From: Aerococcus sp.
GTDB taxonomy: Bacteria > Bacillota > Bacilli > Lactobacillales > Aerococcaceae
DNA length: 64,000 bases
Direction: 5' to 3'
Assembly (NCBI GenBank): GCA_030528285.1
Contig: JAUMZE010000001.1
Coordinates: 62,001-126,000 of the forward strand
The notes beneath the pieces were generated by a model, which saw nothing but the letters and a program-made list of their open reading frames with translations, had not been told where the DNA came from and searched no databases. Shown here in pieces: positions 33,191 to 40,626 of this stretch (the first letter of the stretch is position 1; every line of letters starts with the position of its first letter). The translations under genes were made by a program, and so were the position numbers.

Positions 33191-33982
33191 TTGAATAGCT
33201 ATGAAATGGCGTTAGACATGTTAGAGAGTGAGGGCGTCGAGTGTATCCCCATTGATCAAGATAAGCGCCCGGCCCTCGCATTCAAGGACAAGCCAATAAC
33301 AACCGACTTCATACAAGCCAACGCGACCATATACGCCAACAGCCCGGGTCTTGCGGTTCTATGCCGGGGGTTGTGGTGTATCGATATCGACAAAGGACAC
33401 GGCGACGGCGTGAACGGGTTTCAATCCTTGCAGGAATCGGAATACATGCCCGAACTACTGAACAACCTCAACACCTGGCAACAGAAGACACCAAGCGGGG
33501 GGCGTCATCTGATTTATAAGAAACGGGAGGGCATCCCCTACCGTCAAAAAATCAGCTTCATGCCCGGGGTCGACATCAAGGCCCATCATAATAATTATTT
33601 TCTGTTAAGTGGATCCAGAACAGCGCGGGGCGTGTATCAATCCAACCACAAGCGCCCCCAATACTACGCCGGGGAATTAGAATCACATATCTTTGAGGAG
33701 GAGGACACGGGGGCGGGGTTTGTTTCTCCTGTTCTTCAGTCGATGGATTTTAGCCATCTCAAGCCCTACGCCCATCACGGCAAGGGCAAAGGCAAAGAGG
33801 CATACAACAGAATCATACGAGGCGAAAGCGTGAACCGTAACAACGATCTGTTTCTAGCCTCGTCCTATTGCAAAGCTTGCGGGATTCCGATTGATCCACT
33901 GATAACCCTCATCGGCGACATAAAAAACGGGGATGCGTTCACTGAATCCGAATTCTTGAAGACGGTGAACAGTGCCAAATAG
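33191..33982 (+). CDS. Bifunctional DNA primase/polymerase (prim-pol) domain protein
   Basis: This 263-aa replication primase has the prim-pol motifs: WCIDIDKGHG (DxD, about 63), TPSGGRHLIYKK (sxH-type, about 103) and PGVDIKAHHNNYFLLSGS (about 125). A C-terminal PriCT-like segment (RNNDLFLASSYCKACGI...ESEFLKTVNSAK) follows. I choose TTG 33191 rather than GTG 33182 because GAGGAGG (33,176-33,182) overlaps the latter. It is separated from rep by the origin and follows rep, the reverse of the usual primase-then-helicase order. Confidence 0.85.
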   Translation: MNSYEMALDMLESEGVECIPIDQDKRPALAFKDKPITTDFIQANATIYANSPGLAVLCRGLWCIDIDKGHGDGVNGFQSLQESEYMPELLNNLNTWQQKTPSGGRHLIYKKREGIPYRQKISFMPGVDIKAHHNNYFLLSGSRTARGVYQSNHKRPQYYAGELESHIFEEEDTGAGFVSPVLQSMDFSHLKPYAHHGKGKGKEAYNRIIRGESVNRNNDLFLASSYCKACGIPIDPLITLIGDIKNGDAFTESEFLKTVNSAK

Positions 33983-34058
33983 CTAGAGGGGCATACCGAC
34001 CCCCATCCCCGGGCCTAGGTCATTCCCCCGCCTTGACTGTACAAATATATTCATGAAG

Positions 34059-34088
34059 CACCCTCACCATATGGGCGGGGTGTTTCTT
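34059..34088 (+). terminator. Probable terminator after the primase
   Basis: CACCC and GGGGTG arms around CATATG, followed by TTTCTTT. It would end the replication transcript about 75 nt after the primase stop. Confidence 0.45.
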
Positions 34089-34165
34089 TGCATTTAGAGC
34101 CCGCTAGCGTCCTCCTGGTGCTCGTATTCTCCTCCTCACGTATCATCCATTCATAACGAGGGAAA

Positions 34166-34188
34166 AACGCCATACAGGGCGTTATAAT
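34166..34188 (+). promoter_or_regulatory. Promoter -10 overlapped by an inverted repeat
   Basis: A perfect inverted repeat AACGCC-ATACAG-GGCGTT (34,166-34,183) runs into TATAAT (34,183-34,188), 18 nt before the ArpU-like gene's start codon. No good -35 is visible, so an activator or repressor probably binds the repeat. Confidence 0.55.
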
Positions 34189-34205
34189 GGGTCTGAGGTG
34201 ATGAC

Positions 34206-34610
34206 ATGAGAAAGACACAACTAGCCCAATTAAAAAGCATTTTGCAAGAGTATCCACAAACGCCCCGCATATTGGCCGAAATTCGCGAAAAGATATTCAA
34301 TCCGTATATTGAAGAAGATACCAACATAGGAGGTAGCAGGGGGCAACTGAACCCGGACAAAGATGTCAACAAGATTCTCACCATAGCAGATAACCGACGT
34401 TTTAAGCGTCTGACCTTGAACGCTGAGGGCGTGAAATACACGCTAGAGCAGTCGCCGGAATGGGTGCAGGAATTAATAAAACTCATGTACTTCAAGCGCT
34501 CACCTATGGGAATCACAAAAGCTTGTGACTTTGTGGCGTGCAATTACCGGACGGCCAAGAAGTATCATGATGACTTTTTGGAAAGACTTGCCGACCAGTT
34601 AGGCATATAA
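34206..34610 (+). CDS. ArpU/RinA-family late regulator-like protein
   Basis: The 134-aa protein has a basic helical N-terminus, a conserved-looking core (NKILTIADNRRFKRLTLNAEGVKYTLEQSPEWVQELIKLMYF) and a C-terminal sigma-region-4-like helix-turn-helix (PMGITKACDFVACNYRTAKKYHDDFLERLAD). This layout fits the ArpU/RinA phage regulators that control late packaging and lysis genes and lie just before cos and the small terminase gene in phages. GAGGTG precedes the start. It is the last gene of the element. Confidence 0.72.
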   Translation: MRKTQLAQLKSILQEYPQTPRILAEIREKIFNPYIEEDTNIGGSRGQLNPDKDVNKILTIADNRRFKRLTLNAEGVKYTLEQSPEWVQELIKLMYFKRSPMGITKACDFVACNYRTAKKYHDDFLERLADQLGI

Positions 34611-34870
34611 GCACGCTGAGCACCTCCAGTCTATGGGGCTATATGGGGCGATGGTGTAGCGGACACATGGGTTTAACAAAATATTAGAACCGGCATTCGA
34701 TGGCGGTCGGGGTGTAGCAGATTCCCAAAATAGGAACATGCCAATTCATGGGGTAACGATTTGTTACGTCACCAGAAGCCAATATAGCCCCTTAGAGCCG
34801 TCTAAATGGTGGGCGGGTCCTCACCCTCTAAGGCGCTGACAAAGCTGACCCCTTAAAAAGAGCGCAATAA
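34611..34870. other. Gene-free region after the ArpU-like gene, candidate cos/packaging site
   Basis: No coding frame can be supported here. The DNA is G-rich, with recurring TGGGG/TGGGC blocks, an inverted pair GGTGGGC...CCTCACC and a 13-bp match (GCGGGTCCTCACC, 34,813-34,825) to the origin. In cos phages the segment right after the ArpU/RinA gene carries cos, so a captured helper-phage packaging site is plausible. This is inference. Confidence 0.35.
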
Positions 34871-34873
34871 AAA

Positions 34874-34897
34874 GGAGCTAGCTTATTAACTAGCTCC
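34874..34897. terminator. Bidirectional terminator near the right end of the element
   Basis: A perfect 8-bp stem GGAGCTAG/CTAGCTCC with an 8-nt loop and A5 on its left, which gives TTTTT for leftward transcripts. The right side is only mildly T-rich. It may insulate the element from the host. Confidence 0.6.
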
Positions 34898-35005
34898 CAT
34901 CATTTTCAAATTGTTTAATTGAGGAGATTAAGGAGCGGGAATCATTCCCGAAAATTTCCCGAATTACAGACGTGAATTATTTGAGTTTATTTAAAAGTAA
35001 TCCGA

Positions 35006-35031
35006 TTAAAACGTTGATATTATGCGGTTTA
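35006..35031 (+). repeat. End/origin repeat, site B
   Basis: TTAAAACGTTGATATTATGC then GGTTTA, about 38 bp inside attR. It is the best match to the consensus of sites A, C and D. Confidence 0.65.
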
Positions 35032-35068
35032 TTGTGCTTGGTTGTATGCTTTTGAGTGATCTTTTGTA

Positions 35069-35096
35069 ATGCCCTTCATTCTATCACACTCCCCAT
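35069..35096. repeat. attR, 28-bp direct repeat (yvlD side)
   Basis: Identical to attL at 25,984-26,011. Confidence 0.92.
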
Positions 35097-35105
35097 GCCC
35101 GACAA
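35078..35105 (-). promoter_or_regulatory. Ancestral hprK promoter, disconnected from hprK by the satellite
   Basis: On the minus strand TTGTCG (35,100-35,105), a 16-nt spacer and the extended -10 TGA-TAGAAT (35,078-35,086) form a promoter lying downstream of the yvlD terminator. The -10 is inside the att repeat; the -35 is outside it. At attL the -10 is kept next to hprK, but the corresponding -35 position reads TCAATA or ATCAAT. Confidence 0.5.
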
Positions 35106-35191
35106 AGTATTCTCTAAATATCTCAAAACCTGCTTAAGGAGTTTAGACCTCTCTATATCCAAAAAATATCATCCGCTACTAACAAATATGC

Positions 35192-35221
35192 AAAAAAGGA
35201 CTGACGGAATGCATCCATCAG
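35192..35221 (-). terminator. Terminator of the pspC-yvlD transcript
   Basis: CTGACGGA/TCCATCAG pair with one mismatch around a 5-nt loop, and A6 on the left gives a U-run on the minus strand, 36 nt after the yvlD stop. Confidence 0.7.
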
Positions 35222-35256
35222 CCCCATACTTTATGATTTATTTTATATCAAAGCAT

Positions 35257-35622
35257 CTAAAAGCGGTCATAGTAGTGCGGTTCCACCAAACGCTGAATGC
35301 CCCACTGGATGATACCATAAAGAAGTGCAAACAACATCGTATAGCCGAACGATTCCATGTAGACAGCGCGCCCCATGATCGCATCCGCTATCGCGAAAAT
35401 AATCCCATTCAATACAATCCGAAACAGCCCCAGCGTGAGGAGCGTAATTGGAAAGGAAATGAAACGCAGGATCGGATAAACGATACGATACAGGATCATC
35501 AACACAATTGCTAACACGACCGCTGTCCCGAAACTCGAAATATAGGCGTGTGGCCAAAATACCTCAGAGAGTCCCGTCAAGACCACCGCATTCAAGATGA
35601 GTTGTAAAAGAAAACGCAACAT
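35257..35622 (-). CDS. YvlD-like phage-holin-superfamily 4 membrane protein
   Basis: The 121-aa protein has four hydrophobic helices (about 4-24, 30-46, 55-75 and 85-110), as in the YvlD/PF04020 family of small envelope-stress-related membrane proteins. It follows the PspC-domain gene by 2 nt, with GAGGAGGAATAAGC before its ATG. The pair resembles the Bacillus yvlC-yvlD unit. Its molecular function is not established. Confidence 0.85.
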   Translation of the reverse strand: MLRFLLQLILNAVVLTGLSEVFWPHAYISSFGTAVVLAIVLMILYRIVYPILRFISFPITLLTLGLFRIVLNGIIFAIADAIMGRAVYMESFGYTMLFALLYGIIQWGIQRLVEPHYYDRF

Positions 35623-35624
35623 GC

Positions 35625-35969
35625 TTATTCCTCCTCGTCATCCACGTGCTCCGCCTCACGGAGATTGGTAGGATGCCCACCTTTGCGCTGGTTTTGGAAG
35701 ATAGTTTGAGATTTATCCTTGGCTTTATTCATCCAGTCAGCTTGACGTTCATAGAAATTCCTAAACTCAGCCTCCAGTGGTGATTCTCCGCGTGGGACAA
35801 ACACTGCAGCCAAGAAATAGAGGGTTACTATCAAGAGATTTAAATGGGTCACCAGTAATAATAAGAAAATCAAACGGATAATGCGTGGGTCAATATGGAA
35901 GTATTCGCCGAGTCCACCACAGACACCCGCAAATACTCGATTTGTGCTTGAGCGTGTAAATTGCTTCAT
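35625..35969 (-). CDS. PspC-domain membrane protein
   Basis: The 114-aa protein opens with the PspC signature (RSSTNRVFAGVCGGLGEYFHIDPRIIRLIFLLL, from about residue 5) and a second hydrophobic segment (LLIVTLYFLAAVFVP). A charged cytoplasmic tail ends HVDDEEE. PspC proteins take part in envelope-stress responses. I choose ATG 35969 because family members begin just before this motif; upstream in-frame Met codons exist, one only 3 nt after AAGGAG. Confidence 0.85.
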   Translation of the reverse strand: MKQFTRSSTNRVFAGVCGGLGEYFHIDPRIIRLIFLLLLVTHLNLLIVTLYFLAAVFVPRGESPLEAEFRNFYERQADWMNKAKDKSQTIFQNQRKGGHPTNLREAEHVDDEEE

Positions 35970-36047
35970 TCGTTCATACACTCCTTCAGTGCGTTGTTTA
36001 TTCATGAATGTGATTTGGGATAGGGGCCTAATTGTTACCGGCTCCAC

Positions 36048-36062
36048 TGCCCTCATTCTATC
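36048..36062 (-). promoter_or_regulatory. att-like motif upstream of pspC
   Basis: TGCCCTCATTCTATC equals the left half of the att core (TGCCCTTCATTCTATC) with one T missing. On the minus strand it also contains TAGAAT. It may be a shared promoter motif or a secondary attachment site. Confidence 0.35.
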
Positions 36063-36091
36063 GGAAAGGCTCCCTTCAAAATAAGGTTTGA

Positions 36092-36265
36092 CTATATTTT
36101 ACCATAGTCGTCCCCAGCTGCGTCAATATAAGGAGTCAGTGGATGGATCCTTATCATCTTTTTAAGAATTAATTGTGCTATCTCAACACCTAGTAAATCC
36201 ATGATCAAAGGGTGAATCACATTATCCACCTGCGTACAGCTACCACATGATACTCTATCCAACAC
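36092..36265 (-). CDS. Possible 57-aa CxxC micro-protein downstream of sbcC
   Basis: Translated by hand from GTG 36265 (or TTG 36262) with AGAGGTGG upstream. It starts MLDRVSCGSCTQVDNVIHPL and ends DDYGKI. The CGSC motif could bind metal or be redox active. It starts 16 nt after the sbcC stop. No family is recognised, and a chance ORF cannot be excluded. Confidence 0.3.
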   Translation of the reverse strand: MLDRVSCGSCTQVDNVIHPLIMDLLGVEIAQLILKKMIRIHPLTPYIDAAGDDYGKI

Positions 36266-36280
36266 AAACCACCTCTCTCG

Positions 36281-39200
36281 TCACATCAGCCCGCTAAACT
36301 GCGCATGACTCCCGTGATCGTTCTTGGTGACCTCCAGATGCACAGGAAGCTCAGTTTTCAATGCTTCCACGTGCGAAATAATCCCGATCAAGCGGTTGCC
36401 CTGGCTCTCGAGCTGCCCAAACATTTCCATCGCCAATTGGAGACTCTCACTATCCAATGACCCGAACCCCTCATCAATAAAGAGGAGCCCCATTTCAATG
36501 GCACCGGCTTGTTCCTGGATCATCTCACTGAGTCCCAATGCGAAGGCCAGAGACGCCTGGAAGCTCTCTCCGCCCGACAAGGTATTCACACTGCGTATCT
36601 GCCCGGTAAAGGCATCAAATACCGCTAAGTCAAGTCCCAATTCCTTGTTCGAGGTGCGTTCACGATTCAGCGCCTCTCTAACAAAATGATACTGCCCGCC
36701 TGTCATCTGTTTGAGCTTATGATTGGCACGCTGGATCACACCATCGAAATAATGTTGCAGGACATAGGTTTCAAAACTGACCTTCGTCGTTTGAGACACC
36801 TGCCCACTCGCAACTAGGTACATCTGTTTGACGGCTTGATTGATTTGAGACTGCTCCTCATAAGCCTCTGTAGCTGCCTTCAAGCGCTCCAAGCCATCAC
36901 TAAAGAGCGTAACTTGCGCCCTTGTTTGAGTGAAGTGCTCTCGTTTATTCTTCAGTTGTTGGTTGGTTGCTTCCAGTTGATGCCGATAGGTAGGGAGATC
37001 TGCGGTCAGCTGAGCCTTTTCGCGTGCTGCCTGATTCTGTGATTGCTTAATTTGATGGGTTTGCCGTTTTTCTTGAAAGGCCGCTAACACTTGACGCTCA
37101 ACCTCCCAGTCGCGTTTAGATTCAAAGAGTATTAAGATCTCTTCTGCTTCAATATGGAGAGTCTGTTCTTCCTGTTTTCGGTCAGTTGTGAGCTGTTCTA
37201 GTTCTTTCTGGTAGGCAGATACATTTTGCTGGCGCTCCGCTAATTGACTCGTCAGCTGGCTTTCTTGTTGAGCTAACTGGGCCGATTCTCTCTCTAACGT
37301 CCCTTGCATCCTTTCGATAGTTTGGATGTTCTGTTTTGTTTCTTCTAATACTTGTTGAACCGCAGCTTGATGATCGAATAACAGACGTGTTTGTTGAGTG
37401 GCTATGCGTGCCTGCTGCTGGTTGATCTGCTCCATCCAAACACTGACTTGCCCTTTGTTACCGGCAAGTTGCGACTGCAAGGTAGTGAGGGACTCTTGGT
37501 AGTCAGCGTCTGCCTGCTCGACTTTTGCGAGTGCTTCTTGCCACTCCTTTTTGGCAGAGTGTTGTTGCTGGAGAGACGCTGCTTCTTTTTTGAGCGCTTC
37601 TTTTTGTTGGACGAGGGCTTTCTCCCACTGATTGCCATCTGTCATATCGTCTGGAAGCAAGGAGGATAGAGTGTCTTTTGTCTGCTGATATTTGAGTTGG
37701 CATGTAATGAGGGATTGGTGAATCTCCTCTACTTTTTCTTTGGACGCTTGTAATTGAACAGGATCAATCGTTTCTGATGCTGTCACTGGCATATGGGTGA
37801 AGTTGTGATGTCGACTCCCACAGACTGGGCAGGGTTCTCCATCAGTGAGGGCCACCCGCAATTCCTCCAGCCACTGTGATTGCTGCAACTGCTCATCCTG
37901 CTGCTGGCGATCAACAGCATCCTCGTACTGTTTCTGGAGTATTTGCTGTTGTTGATTCAGAGTGGTCGCACTCTCCTGCAGCTGCTGGTAGGTGATTAAT
38001 TGCTCTTGATCACGTTGCCACGCCTGTTCTTTTTCGCGGTAGGCGAGTTGCTGTTCACCGAGATCCTCCACCGTCGCTAGTTGCTCCATTAACTGCTGCT
38101 GTTGAGTCCTTAGCGCAATGCGTTTGGCGGTTAAATCGGTGAGTTGCTGTTCCTGGGTCGTGGTTTCTTCAACTAATGCTTGGTAACGTCCCTCTTGCTC
38201 TCTCATTTCAACCCGTAATCGTTCATACTGCTCCCAATCCGACAGTGCCTGCTCATACCGCTTGAGCTGTTGGTTAAGTATAGGCAGCTGTTCAATCTTT
38301 TCTTGCCACGCTGCTTCCTTTTCATGAAAATCTGCTTGTTCTTTTTTGAGTGTTTCCAGTGCTACCTCAGTTTCTACTAATTTCTTTTTCCTATCTTTCA
38401 GTTGGTGCACTTTGTCCTGTTGCTGGCGATAGATTTGATAGAGCACGCGCGATTGGTCGTAGCGATGGAGTTCATTGGCCAACTGATCCATCGCCTCGGC
38501 TTGGGCTTCTAGCTGAGTCGCTTCAGCTTGAATGCGCCCCGCCTCCTCCAATAATTGAACAGCGGTTATGAGGGAGGCCTTCTCATGTTCTAATTGATCA
38601 ATCTGTTTCTGCTGGTGTAACTGCGCTGCTTCTTGTTCTGCTTGGTAGTCCTCACCGATCCGAATGGCATCCTGGAATTTCTCCCGGCTCATCGCGAGGA
38701 TAAAGGTTGCTTGCGCCTGCTCTGGTAATTTCTTCGTTAACAATTCTTGTTCATGCTGGAGGGTTTCCGTCACCGCAGCTACCTGCTGTTTGGCCTCGTG
38801 GTAGCGTTCCTTCAACGTGAGCTCGAACTGCCGATAGTCCTCGGTGTTGAAGATATGGCGAAAAGTTTCCCGTCTTTCCTTGGTATCTGCTGTGATGAGC
38901 TGCTGAAACTCTCCCTGTGGCAACATCACCACCTGCCGAAATTGCTGAGCGGTGAGTCCGAGGATAGATTCTACCTTTTCTCTAGCATCGGTAATCCGCG
39001 AAATCGTTTCTTTTGGTGTGGTCAACGTCACCTTCTGCTCGCGGTCATTCTTGGCATTGGGATCCTTGCTCGGCTGTTTGGGTTCACGATGAATCTGATA
39101 TTGCTCCCCTCGCACCTCAAATGTAAAATCGACCGCCGTCAGTTCCCCCGGCTTAGCGAGTTGAGATCGCATGGCTTTCGGTTGGCGCAGGGATCCGCTC

Positions 39201-39367
39201 GCCTCCCCATACAAGGCAAAAATCATTGCATCGAAAATCGTCGTCTTGCCCGCGCCCGTCTGCCCACTAATGAGGAAAAGATGCTGATTCGTGAGTTTTT
39301 GAAAATCGATGGTGGTGGGTTCTAGGTATGATCCAAACGCCTGCACCGTTAAAACAAGTGGTTTCAT
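36281..39367 (-). CDS. sbcC: SbcC, nuclease SbcCD ATPase subunit
   Basis: This 1028-aa SMC/Rad50-like ATPase has Walker A GQTGAGKTTIFDA (about 35-47), a long Gln/Glu-rich coiled coil, the zinc-hook CPVCG (about 520) and a second coil. It ends with the ABC signature LSGGESFQASLAFALG plus Walker B LLFIDEGFGSLD. With SbcD it cleaves hairpins and blocked DNA ends. It overlaps sbcD by 4 nt. Confidence 0.95.
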   Translation of the reverse strand: MKPLVLTVQAFGSYLEPTTIDFQKLTNQHLFLISGQTGAGKTTIFDAMIFALYGEASGSLRQPKAMRSQLAKPGELTAVDFTFEVRGEQYQIHREPKQPSKDPNAKNDREQKVTLTTPKETISRITDAREKVESILGLTAQQFRQVVMLPQGEFQQLITADTKERRETFRHIFNTEDYRQFELTLKERYHEAKQQVAAVTETLQHEQELLTKKLPEQAQATFILAMSREKFQDAIRIGEDYQAEQEAAQLHQQKQIDQLEHEKASLITAVQLLEEAGRIQAEATQLEAQAEAMDQLANELHRYDQSRVLYQIYRQQQDKVHQLKDRKKKLVETEVALETLKKEQADFHEKEAAWQEKIEQLPILNQQLKRYEQALSDWEQYERLRVEMREQEGRYQALVEETTTQEQQLTDLTAKRIALRTQQQQLMEQLATVEDLGEQQLAYREKEQAWQRDQEQLITYQQLQESATTLNQQQQILQKQYEDAVDRQQQDEQLQQSQWLEELRVALTDGEPCPVCGSRHHNFTHMPVTASETIDPVQLQASKEKVEEIHQSLITCQLKYQQTKDTLSSLLPDDMTDGNQWEKALVQQKEALKKEAASLQQQHSAKKEWQEALAKVEQADADYQESLTTLQSQLAGNKGQVSVWMEQINQQQARIATQQTRLLFDHQAAVQQVLEETKQNIQTIERMQGTLERESAQLAQQESQLTSQLAERQQNVSAYQKELEQLTTDRKQEEQTLHIEAEEILILFESKRDWEVERQVLAAFQEKRQTHQIKQSQNQAAREKAQLTADLPTYRHQLEATNQQLKNKREHFTQTRAQVTLFSDGLERLKAATEAYEEQSQINQAVKQMYLVASGQVSQTTKVSFETYVLQHYFDGVIQRANHKLKQMTGGQYHFVREALNRERTSNKELGLDLAVFDAFTGQIRSVNTLSGGESFQASLAFALGLSEMIQEQAGAIEMGLLFIDEGFGSLDSESLQLAMEMFGQLESQGNRLIGIISHVEALKTELPVHLEVTKNDHGSHAQFSGLM

Positions 39368-40521
39368 TGCTCTCTTTCCTCCTGTGCGAGCGTGGCTAAT
39401 GTCTCAGTCAGTAGCTCCTCCTGGACGGGACTGAGTGCTTCTCCTGTCATTTGCTGATAAAAGTCCCGATACAGCTCTGTCATATTTTTAGGAGTGGCTG
39501 TTTCATCGGTGGTTGTCATCTCCTGAAAATCGGGTAACGCCATCGTAGTCACATAGCTCAAGCTCATCGCATTTGGATACACTTGGCGCAAACGGCTCAT
39601 CGCTTCTTCTTGTGGGGTGGTATCCGTCAACTCAAAATACAAATAGTCATAACATGGAGATGCCTGTAATAGCTCGTGGAATGCTCCTTGAACAATACGT
39701 ACATCATGAACCGGAGTAATGGGATGGTGCGTCACCTGACAATGCGTTTTGGTGAGGTCAACTTCTAGATACTGCTTCGGTTGATTGGCCTCCTGCTTGG
39801 CATATTTCATCGGCGATCCACTGTAATAACACGCCACTTCGCCAATTTGCTGTGCGCGATGAATGTGCCCCAGCGCAACATAATCGAACTCCTTGAATAC
39901 TGATACGGGCACAAACTCCACCGTCCCGATGCTCAACAAATGGTGCAGGCCAGCTGTTTCTACATCACTCCCTGCCTCTTCTCCACGCTGTCCACTGACG
40001 GAGCCGTGGTAGACCAGGAGATTCAACCGCTCTGGATCCCAGTTTGACTTGATCGTTTCTACCTGACGTTTAGTAGCATCAATCACCGTCTTAATCGTGT
40101 CCTCCTGATACAGGGCGCGGATTGTCGCAGGATAGGCGAACGGCAGGAGATAGATATCGGCGTCTTTCACGCTGACTTTCTTGGGCTGAGGTTGTGGAGT
40201 TCCTGCCATATAGATCCCCTGACGCTCGAAGAAATAGCCCCCATAGCCCACGCGTTTGCCGTTATCGTGATTTCCACTGATCACCACTACCGGACAGGAA
40301 AAGGTCTCTGACATTTTCACAAAGAGTTCATCCACTAATTCCACTGCATCCTGACTCGGCAAGGCACGGTCGTACAGATCCCCCGCAATAATCACAACAT
40401 CGGGGTCTAGGGTCGCCACTTCCTCAATCCAGCGATGAAAAATCACACGCTGATCCTCGAGTAGTTCTTGCCCATTGAGTCGTTTCCCAATGTGCCAATC
40501 TGAGGTATGAATGAATTTCAT
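39364..40521 (-). CDS. sbcD: SbcD, nuclease SbcCD exonuclease subunit
   Basis: This 385-aa Mre11-like metallophosphoesterase has HTSDWHIGKRL (residues 4-14), AGDLYDRA, VVISGNHDNGKR and LGHIHRAQ, the four metal-binding blocks. I choose ATG 40521, preceded by GGAGGGATTCA; the open frame extends 14 codons further up without a ribosome-binding site. Confidence 0.95.
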   Translation of the reverse strand: MKFIHTSDWHIGKRLNGQELLEDQRVIFHRWIEEVATLDPDVVIIAGDLYDRALPSQDAVELVDELFVKMSETFSCPVVVISGNHDNGKRVGYGGYFFERQGIYMAGTPQPQPKKVSVKDADIYLLPFAYPATIRALYQEDTIKTVIDATKRQVETIKSNWDPERLNLLVYHGSVSGQRGEEAGSDVETAGLHHLLSIGTVEFVPVSVFKEFDYVALGHIHRAQQIGEVACYYSGSPMKYAKQEANQPKQYLEVDLTKTHCQVTHHPITPVHDVRIVQGAFHELLQASPCYDYLYFELTDTTPQEEAMSRLRQVYPNAMSLSYVTTMALPDFQEMTTTDETATPKNMTELYRDFYQQMTGEALSPVQEELLTETLATLAQEEREQ

Positions 40522-40544
40522 TGAATCCCTCCTATTCCATGTAC

Positions 40545-40599
40545 AAAAGCCGAGTGAAATCACTCCGTATCATAATATGGAGATCTTCCACTCGGTTTT
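40545..40599. terminator. Terminator between uvrA and sbcD
   Basis: A long interrupted stem AAAGCCGAGTG...CTCC / GGAG...CCACTCGGTTT. A and T tracts on both sides allow use in either direction, though both neighbouring genes run leftward. Confidence 0.7.
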
Positions 40600-40626
40600 C
40601 AATGCTTATTTCATTTTTTATCCAGG

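Larger units (their letters stand above)
25984..35096. mobile_element. Integrated PICI-like phage satellite (about 9.1 kb)
   Basis: A 28-bp perfect direct repeat bounds the segment. Inside, in order, are an integrase transcribed outward to the left, a leftward repressor, rightward Cro-like and AlpA/Xis-like regulators, and eight small unknown ORFs. An SF3 helicase, an iteron-rich intergenic region, a prim-pol primase and an ArpU/RinA-like gene follow. This is the modular plan of phage-inducible chromosomal islands. No capsid, portal, tail, terminase, holin or endolysin gene is visible, so a prophage is unlikely. No conjugation or toxin-antitoxin genes are seen. The satellite identity is inferred from architecture. 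Confidence 0.82.

Noticed and set aside
25984..35096. Complete prophage
   Set aside because: No capsid, portal, tail, terminase, holin or endolysin frame can be found, and the size is only about 9.1 kb.
25984..35096. Integrative conjugative element or plasmid
   Set aside because: There is no relaxase, coupling protein or type IV secretion gene; the replication genes are phage-like.
35056..35514. Rightward 152-aa ORF across attR and yvlD
   Set aside because: It crosses the integration junction and a terminator and lies antisense to yvlD.
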